From the NCBI GenBank assembly GCA_009599575.1, contig VWND01000001.1, positions 1,178,001 to 1,242,000 of the forward strand: a stretch of DNA of 64,000 nt, read 5' to 3'. Shown in pieces: positions 57,053 to 64,000 of this stretch (positions within the stretch are counted from its first letter, which is position 1; every line of letters begins with the position of its first letter). The stretch comes from Blumeriella jaapii. Its lineage: Eukaryota; Ascomycota; Leotiomycetes; Helotiales; Drepanopezizaceae. The notes beneath the pieces were generated by a model. It saw only the letters and a list, made by a program, of their open reading frames with translations, was not told the DNA's origin and ran no database searches. A program made the position numbers and the translations under genes.

Positions 57053-57634
57053 GGCTGCGCACTGCCGCCGCTTTACTTCATTCGTGGGGCTTCATGCCAA
57101 CCGAGTGGCACTGGGCGTATGAGCAGAAGAACTGTTGTGCGGTCTAGGATGATTCTGTTGTATGCGCCTTGCGAGCTGGGGTTGGTATGTTTACTGTGCA
57201 ACTGAGTGTCCTGGTGTTGATGTGGATCTGATCTGCGAGAGTATTACGCGCTACCGCTGGTACGGGAGGACCCTTGTGTTTCTTCTCCGAACCAAAGACT
57301 TTCAACTCACTTTCCAATTCATTCACGGTCTTCGAGTATGTGCGTATGGAGCACTATGCCAGGGGCTTGAGCGAAATTCCCTTTGCTAACTGCTCCGGTA
57401 TCCAAGTGGTCGAGTAGGTACACACATACAGTCCTGACCTACCTAGTGCCATAGCTGTCGTCTCTGCTACCACTGTCAATCTTCCTTGTCGCTTCTCTGG
57501 CTTCATCATTTGGCCCAACACCCCAACAGAACAGACCGATAGCAATGTCCTAACTGATCTCATACCATCAAAACTTCGGCGATCGGATAATTGTATTCCC
57601 AGGGAGTATTGTAACATCACTCTCCTCTCTCAAG
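57053..57634. promoter_or_regulatory. Divergent promoter region of Ric1 and Tho3
   Basis: The 582 bases between two start codons facing apart show no gene or strong repeat. Confidence 0.5.
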
Positions 57635-58941
57635 ATGGTGCCGCCGCGTCAACGAGCGAGTATCTCGAAAGATAAATTCTCCCTCTACTTTAGCACTCTC
57701 CGGACCACTCCATATCATGACCCATCTACCAGAGCAACAGGCTCTCACGGGTATGTATCTTTCTCTAGTTTGTTTTTCGATGGTCTATCAGCATCTCATC
57801 TCATGCAATGCCTCCCTCATGTGTCTAATGATTGACCTGCAGCTCGCCTTCATCTTATACCTAGCTCTTCTCATGGACACATGAAGAGGGGCCTTTAATT
57901 CCATGCTCTGTCCTTGTTTTTGTTAGATCCAAAGCTGATACCAAATTTATAGCATTAGGTCTATTGCTTGGAATCCGTTGGGCACTTTAGTAGCGACCTG
58001 TGCTGACAAAACACTTCGAGTGTAGTTCTTCAAGCCAAAAATCTGGGGTCTAATGCTGATATCACTTAGGTGGAACCCAGAAAAAGCCAATGTTCGCTAC
58101 TCAACAGAACTAAAGGGCCATGAAAAAGCTATTGAGAAAATTGCATTCAACCCCGTGAAGGAGGCAGAGTTGTGTAGTGTCAGTAATGACGGGGTGGTGA
58201 AGTTCTGGGATGTTAGAACCAAAGCCCTCATCAACGAAGTTAAGAATCTCGATGATGCCTTCACGCTTGCATGGGCTCCTGATGGAGAGTCTTTGGTGGT
58301 AGGCAACAAAGTATGTGTATCTCCTTTTGAAGGGACAGTAAGTAGCATTACTCGCTAACAAACCCCAGAAAGACAAATTATTTGTGCTATCGCCCACCTC
58401 ACCGACGCCGCTCGCTTCCTATCAGCAAGACGTACAGACCAACCAAATTGTGTTTTGTTACAGCGGCAACAAGATTTTCTTGACCACGGGCGAAGGTGCG
58501 GTTAGAATTCTCTCTTACCCTAGTTTTGAGCCGTTGCTCTACACCAGCTACGACCAAACACTCCGTTCACCCTTCTCGGTCACACTTCAACATGTATATC
58601 GATCGAGCTGCAACCGACAGGTCGTTTCCTGGCTACCGGCGGCACAGATTCCATCATAGCGTTTGTGGGATACCACCGACTGGATCTGCCAACGAACTCT
58701 GATCAATATGACTGGTCCTGTTCGAAACATCAGTTTCAGTTTTGATGGGAGCTACATTATCGGTGGAAGCGAAGAGGGAGCAGGCTTGGAGATCGCGCAC
58801 ACAGAGACTGGCGAGCATGTTCACACCATCAAGACTGGAGGGGCATGTCCCGTAGTAGCTTGGCATCCTAACAGGTATTGGCTGGCTTATGCGGAGGGTG
58901 GGAGGTTGAGCATTGTTGGAGTCGACCCAGAGAAGAGATAG
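57635..58941 (+). CDS. THO complex WD40 subunit Tho3/Tex1, with a pair of frame breaks
   Basis: Seven-bladed WD40 protein of the THO/TREX complex, linking transcription to mRNA export. Exons are 57635-57750, 57953-58021, 58070-58310 and 58369-58941; the sum is 999 bases (332 aa). Motifs: GSHG-IRSIAWNPLGTLVATCADKTLRV-WNPE across two introns, AELCSVSNDGVVKFWDVRT, DAFTLAWAPDGESLVVGN, then WDTTDWICQRTLI and SFDGSYIIGGSEEGAGLEIA. Between about 58577 and 58665 the conserved text (GHTSTCISIELQPTGRFLAT, GGTDSIIA) sits in another frame from both sides, so one base seems missing near 58577 and one extra in the TTT at about 58664-58666. Read literally the frame stops at 58659. Consensus error is the likeliest cause. 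Confidence 0.85.
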
Positions 58942-60750
58942 GTAAAGTAAGGTATGTACGTACCAATACTACCAGAAGTATCACACTCGCGAAAGCTACC
59001 CGGTAGTAACCCACGAACCTAAGATAACCCGGCTTCTGAGTGGGCCTTCCGCGTCAAAACTGAATTTATACGATGTACACAATCACCAATGAGTAGTACT
59101 TAATGGGCGAAGTCTCTGACGGTTCTTTGTACGTGTGAAGACTCCGCCGAGAAGCCTCGATCATCTCCGTCCAGCTACACAGTTCGTCCTTGCTAGAGTA
59201 ATCATGAGAAGTGCCAACTACTATCCAATGGTACTCCTGAATCCCGGAGCCTGATTTGGAAGCTTAAAAATCTCACGATTTCTGGGGTGATGTGGATTTT
59301 GTGATTTACAACAAAGCTTTGCTCGTTACCGGTATCCCTTCGCTTTTGCGGATCTTGTAGTGAAATTTGTCTACCGTCTTGCATTCCCCCCGGCTCGTCC
59401 TTGTGGATCATTCATTAGCAAACATTATCTGGTTAGCTATAGAGAATATCAAAGGATTTCTGCAGTCTGACGGCTCCATTGGGTTCCATCAGTTCATTCC
59501 ATGTCTATGAATTCCAAAATCACTTAATATTGTTTTCATTTCGAGATGTGAAAGGCGGAAGCCATGATGGACGTCGATTCATATCTGAAAAGATCTCACT
59601 CAGTCGTGGGCTATCTACTAAGTATCCCCATGCCCAATCAGGACTTCGGAGGTGAAATGATAGGGCTGAACTTGCAAAATCCCCTGCTCCTTTGTGCAGA
59701 GAATGTCCAACTATCGGATATAATTCTAGAAACTGCTGGAGAGTAAACATGTTGATATCTTGGCTACATACCCACACAGAAAGGGTATGAGATCAAGGAG
59801 GACCGGCCTGATATTTCCTCCGACTTGGCTAGCTTTTCGCTGTGGTTTGCGTGTATTCATAGCACTAAACAATTAGTAATAACCCCGGCGATGAGACTGA
59901 AAACAGGAGCATGGCCATGATTGTTATTGATGCTACAGAATCACTTCGGCGAAGAGCTGGTGCCTGGGAAGATCGCGGCAAGCCGGGTCAACTCGCACTC
60001 TATCAGCGGCCCGGTTTGGGTGTACTGTAGAATGAGATCTTAAGCCACGGAATACTGTAAACTGAGCCAGGGCTTTGGTATATGTCACTTGGATGGGTTC
60101 TGTAAGTAGATTATAGGTATTGGCTTCTGATCGCAAATCGTAGGTAGTCTGCATCCACAGCCCTTTGGTTAGCTCGTGTCAGTTGTCTTCTCTCTCTCGT
60201 ATGCATCCATCAAACAACATCTGGAGACTTTTGCTTCATCACAGCAACAAAGCTTCTCCCAAGTGCAAAATCATTACTTAGTCGGTCCACTTCTCGTAAA
60301 ACGTTCGAACTTGATCTTGGGCGCTATTCTGGGCATCGGCATCGGCATCGGTATCGGCATCGGTATCGGCCCCAAGTCCTCAGTTGAAGCCCGCCCGTTT
60401 TGTTCAAGTTACCCTTGTTACATTTTACATACAACCTTGCAAGCACACCCGTCAGCGAGCGCAAACAAAGACGACACTGCAGCATTATTCCATACGAGCA
60501 CGTTCGTTCTACTAGAGCTATGTAATGACCGGAAGGTTGAAACATCCGAAGTCATATCGCAAGCATTTACGCAAGCCCAATCAGTAGTAGCAAGAACCGG
60601 ATTTTGCGCGCGGCACAGCGCGGTTGAGAGCAGCATTACTACCTCATTTTCGAACTGCTCTCTACCCATCATACCATCTGCGGTAGCGAGTGAGGGCCAT
60701 TCAAGTACTCAGTTGGAGACTCGGTGGAGCGAGGAAAAGCAAGGTCAGCC
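58942..60750. other. Intergenic region between Tho3 and the Zn2Cys6 regulator
   Basis: About 1.8 kb with only short open frames of no recognisable family. A GGCATC hexamer array (60332-60370) lies about 400 bases before the regulator's start. Confidence 0.5.
60332..60370 (+). repeat. (GGCATC)n hexamer array
   Basis: Six hexamers, GGCATC alternating with GGTATC. Confidence 0.9.
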
Positions 60751-63700
60751 ATGTCTACCAGTTCTGATACCCCTCCAGATGGTTATTTCAACGACCTGTC
60801 GCAGCCGACTGGTCATGCAGAACACAACGAACAAACGCGAAGCCCTCTAGGTGAGGTAAACATAGCAGTAGATCAGACTCGCGGAGGAGATTCGAGTGTG
60901 CCAAAGCCTAAGAGGATAGCCTGCATAATCTGTAGGAAGAGGAAGTTGAAGTGTGATGGGACAAAGCCAAGTTGTTCGACATGTACACGATTGGGGCATA
61001 CTTGCGCATACGACGAAATCCGCAGGAAGTCGGGTCCAAAGCGAGGATATGTGAAAGCTTTAGAAGAGAGACTTAGTGAGATCGCCTGTCTCCTTTTGAT
61101 AACTTTCAGATGGGATTCATGAGTTAAGGCTAATGAAAATCTCTTCCGCAGAGCAAGTAGAGACGTTATTAAAAACACAAGATCCAGTGCCCCCCAGCGC
61201 CAGAAGTGCCAACAAGCTTCACTTATGAGCCAAGGCGTGTGAGTGGTGTTGGCCTTCATACCAATCCTCCTGAGGATTTTAAACCCTTCAAATACGTCAA
61301 TGCATCTGGGGAATGAAGCAGAACCCAATCGGTGGGATTTCAATGACGAGCCGCCACAACCGACCATCGACATGGCGTTTACAGCCGACATGAATGCCGG
61401 TATGGGACTTGACGGTAATACCTTCACGTGGGAGATGATTGGCCTTGGTCTAGAAGAGTCATTGCCTCCCCAGGACACGATCGACGAACTGTATGGTCTC
61501 TCTCCGATTGTTGGGAAGTATGCTCATGATGCAACTATAGACATCAAATCTACTTTGAGAAAATACACCCCTCGGTACCCATGATTCACAGGTATAGATA
61601 TCTTGCGGCAATGAACCTGTGAGCAAACGTCGTTTCATCGGTTCTCCCTATACTACTTGTCTTTTGAGACCTGGATCTTTACATGACGAGATCACGACAT
61701 ACGCTGCTATTTTTCTACGAGCTTGAAACTGTTCACTTTCCCAAGCATTGCGCGGCCGTAGAAATGCTATAGTATTATGGTACATACTGAGTAATGACAG
61801 TGCCCCGAATCAGCGCCCACCTGTGGCCCTACGATATGCCATGTGGACTCTTGCTGCAAGTGTGACCGCAAAATTCATGGATCTGAAGGATCATTTCTAC
61901 CATCGTGCGCGAAAGTACATAGAAAGCGATACTTTGAAAGGACACGGCGAACACATGATTTCTATTGCGCATGCTCAGACACATGCACTCCTGGCCTCCT
62001 ACGAATTCAAGATGATGTCTTTCCCCCGCGCTTGGATGAGCACAGGATCCGCCATACGCTTGTGCCAACTGTGAGTAGACCACTTCTAAAGCATTGCGTA
62101 GGCTAATTTCGGAAAGTCTGGGTTTACATAGACTCGACGGCGTTGGCTTAGATGTCAAGCAATGTCTACCTGCATCGCGGGACTGGACCGAAAAGGAAGA
62201 AAGACGCAGAACTTTTTGGTACGCTTTTTGCGAAGACCGATATGCTAGCATTGGAACAGGCTGGCCGATGTTGATTGACGAAAAGGATATAATGACCAAT
62301 ATGCCAGCTTCCGACGAAGCTTTCGATTTGAGCAAGCCAGAGCAAACGCTATCTCTCCAAGATTCGATGTCGCCGTCAGGTGCTTCCAAACTCTCATCTT
62401 TTGGGGGCGTGGTTCTAATGGCATGCTTCTTCGGTCACAATCTGAGGCATCTGCACCGACCGGACTCTGATGGCAGAGACGGAGATGTGAATGGCGACTT
62501 TTGGAAACGCCACCGGAACATGGATAATGTTCTCCTCAACACATCGCTATCTATGCCATCCCACCTGAAGCTACCGAACGCAACCTTCGATCCGAACATT
62601 GTGTTTATGAACATGAACATACACACCTCCACTATCTGTCTGCACCAGGCAGCAATTGTCAAGGCTGACAAGCACCGCCTTCCATCATCTATCAGCGCTG
62701 AAGGTAAGGTGCGCTGCATCACGGCTGCCAACGAGATTGCAAATATCATGCGCATGGTTTCTCACCTGGACTTGACTACCGTAAGCTTTCGTACAGGCAC
62801 TCTCAGGAATCCTTGCTCACTTTCGCCAGATGACCCTTTCATGTGTTTTTGCCTTTACGTCGCGGCACGGGTGTTTATCCATCATCTGAAGAGCCGACCA
62901 AATGATAGTCAAACTGAGGATTCTCTACGATTCCTCCTTTCCGCCATGAACGCCCTAAAGAAAAAGAATCCCTTGACAGAGTCGTTCCTAGTGCAATTGG
63001 ACGTTGATCTGGAAGGCCTCGGTATGCGAAATTCAAATTTCAGTTCTCTTTTCGCCTACAGCGAAGACAATGTAAGTACTCAACCCCTATTGTCCCGTTC
63101 ATGTTGACACATTATAGCTTGGAATATCCAGTGCAAAGATGCCTAAGATAGGTCAAGGTCCCAATGGCCTCCCGAATAACTTCCGCAAGGGCGAATGCAA
63201 CTTCATGAGGATCCCCGAAGACGTCGGCAACCCGATGGACGACGCTAGCCCAGCAGGACTCAACGACACTTCACATGATTTTCGCCGCCAGTCAGAATTG
63301 AGCTCAGCTGAAGCGACCAATTCCGACACCAACAACATGGGAGAACAAAGCAGCTGGATGCCGCTTCCTGACCACGCGGCCACAGACATGGGCAACGCTG
63401 TCCAGCAAAACTTTCAAGACCTCGCGCTAGGCGAGGCATACCGCATTACTGCCTACGGAACTGTTCTGAACAGCACCCGCGTTGGCACCAGCGAAAGCAG
63501 TAACGGCGCCATGTCTCCCGACACAACACACCCGTCATCCACCCGCCCAACACCGAATGCTTCCACGCCATCAGACTCCCGCTCAACCAAGCAGCATGGG
63601 CACTCGGAGCAAACGTCTTACGAGACCAGTCCTACTGCTACAGGTCTACCCAAGCACCTGCCTGGCAGTGACACGAGAACAATACCGTTCTTTGCGAATC

Positions 63701-63939
63701 AGCCGGATTACAATAGTGGGCCTTCGGCGACGGGCATGGCGCTTGGAAATGGGCTTGGTTTGCCAGACCCGTCCGGAAGGGACTTCGATGTACCCTGCGC
63801 GTGGGATATGGGCAACCAGGCTACGACGGGTCTCACCCCCATCGGCGAAGGGGTGTTTAAGCATTTGTTGGATTTGGGGCCTATGGATGCTATGCAAGTC
63901 ACTCTTTCTCGACCCTCTCCGTGTCGGGACCCGTGCTAA
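60751..63939 (+). CDS. Zn2Cys6 fungal transcription factor, with several frame breaks
   Basis: Nuclear regulator with an N-terminal zinc cluster and a fungal-specific middle domain. Exons are 60751-61075, 61152-61618, 61801-62070, 62117-63071 and 63118-63939. The zinc cluster CIICRKRKLKCDGTKPSCST (Cys at 58, 61, 68, 75, 78, 85) has CX2CX6CX6CX2CX6C spacing. The middle domain shows MIHRYRYLAAMNL-APNQRPPVALRYAMWTLA, SFPRAWMSTGSAIRLCQL-LGLHRLDG, DWTEKEERRRTFWYAFCEDR. Exon 2 needs three one-base corrections (extra base near 61211, extra G near 61308-61311, missing base near 61578-61580). Together they give about 945 codons. The 3' end is unsure: GTGCTAATTTCGAGATAG at 63933-63950 looks like an intron end, so the true stop may be near 63986 or outside. 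The regulated pathway is unknown. Confidence 0.85.
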
Positions 63940-64000
63940 TTTCGAGATAGGGATATCGGATGGGAAGGGGATCACAGATTCCCGTGACATCTCCACGCAA
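63940..64000 (+). other. Possible last exon of the Zn2Cys6 gene at the window edge
   Basis: From 63951 the sequence can be read as GYRMGRGSQIPVTSPR open to the edge, or, one base later, as DIGWEGDHRFP ending in TGA at 63984-63986. A branch-point-like GCTAAT precedes it. Confidence 0.35.

Noticed and set aside
60176..60850. 224-aa open frame upstream of and overlapping the Zn2Cys6 start
   Set aside because: Low-complexity Gly/Ile run from the hexamer array, no domain; the regulator's own frame has the zinc cluster.

Overview
The window looks like nuclear DNA of a filamentous ascomycete (Pezizomycotina). Protein genes are interrupted by short introns of about 45-190 bases with GT..AG ends and CTAAT/CTGAT-like branch points, and the gene set is typical of that group: a DIM-5 type H3K9 methyltransferase, a PhiA-like secreted protein, a Zn2Cys6 regulator, a HVA1/DUF2945 protein, a Clg1-type cyclin. 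A class such as Dothideomycetes is possible but cannot be fixed from the sequence alone. I see no ribosomal RNA, tRNA, transposase, CRISPR array, viral gene or biosynthetic cluster.

Layout. 0.5-17 kb is compact housekeeping DNA: nucleolar GTPase Nug1/Grn1 (+), a bHLH regulator (+), DIM-5 methyltransferase (-) head to head with Rrp1/Nop52 (+), a sphingoid-base kinase (-), coatomer beta subunit (-) head to head with mago nashi (+), and the GID4/Vid24 degron receptor (+). 17-28 kb is sparse: a small membrane protein (+), a HVA1/TUDOR-domain protein (-), a PhiA-like secreted protein (-) and an F-box-like protein (-), separated by gene-free stretches of 1.6-2.3 kb. 28.5-35 kb holds a large DUF1765 protein (+) and Dus4 tRNA dihydrouridine synthase (+). 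35-51.7 kb is dominated by simple repeats (homopolymers up to 40 bases, a polypurine tract, GA, ACAAT and ACAGC arrays, and a recurring CTGTA pentamer), with only a cyclin (-), a PAP2 lipid phosphatase (-) and an aldo-keto reductase (+). 51.7-64 kb returns to ordinary genes: CK2 regulatory subunit (-), Ric1 (-) head to head with a Tho3/Tex1 WD40 protein (+), and a Zn2Cys6 transcription factor (+) reaching the window edge.

The genes do not form one pathway. Shared themes are ribosome biogenesis (Nug1, Rrp1), Golgi/vesicle traffic (beta-COP, Ric1), RNA handling (Mago, Tho3, Dus4), lipid signalling (sphingoid kinase, PAP2 phosphatase) and gene regulation (DIM-5, bHLH, Zn2Cys6, CK2 beta, GID4).

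Two things stand out. First, CTGTA/TACAG pentamers, often as self-complementary ACTGTACAGT, recur in many intergenic regions and were not seen inside the genes. Second, single-base frame breaks occur in otherwise well-conserved genes (DUF1765, Tho3, the Zn2Cys6 factor, perhaps Dus4), mostly at short homopolymers; consensus error is the simplest reading. I found no clear sign of a new multi-gene system.
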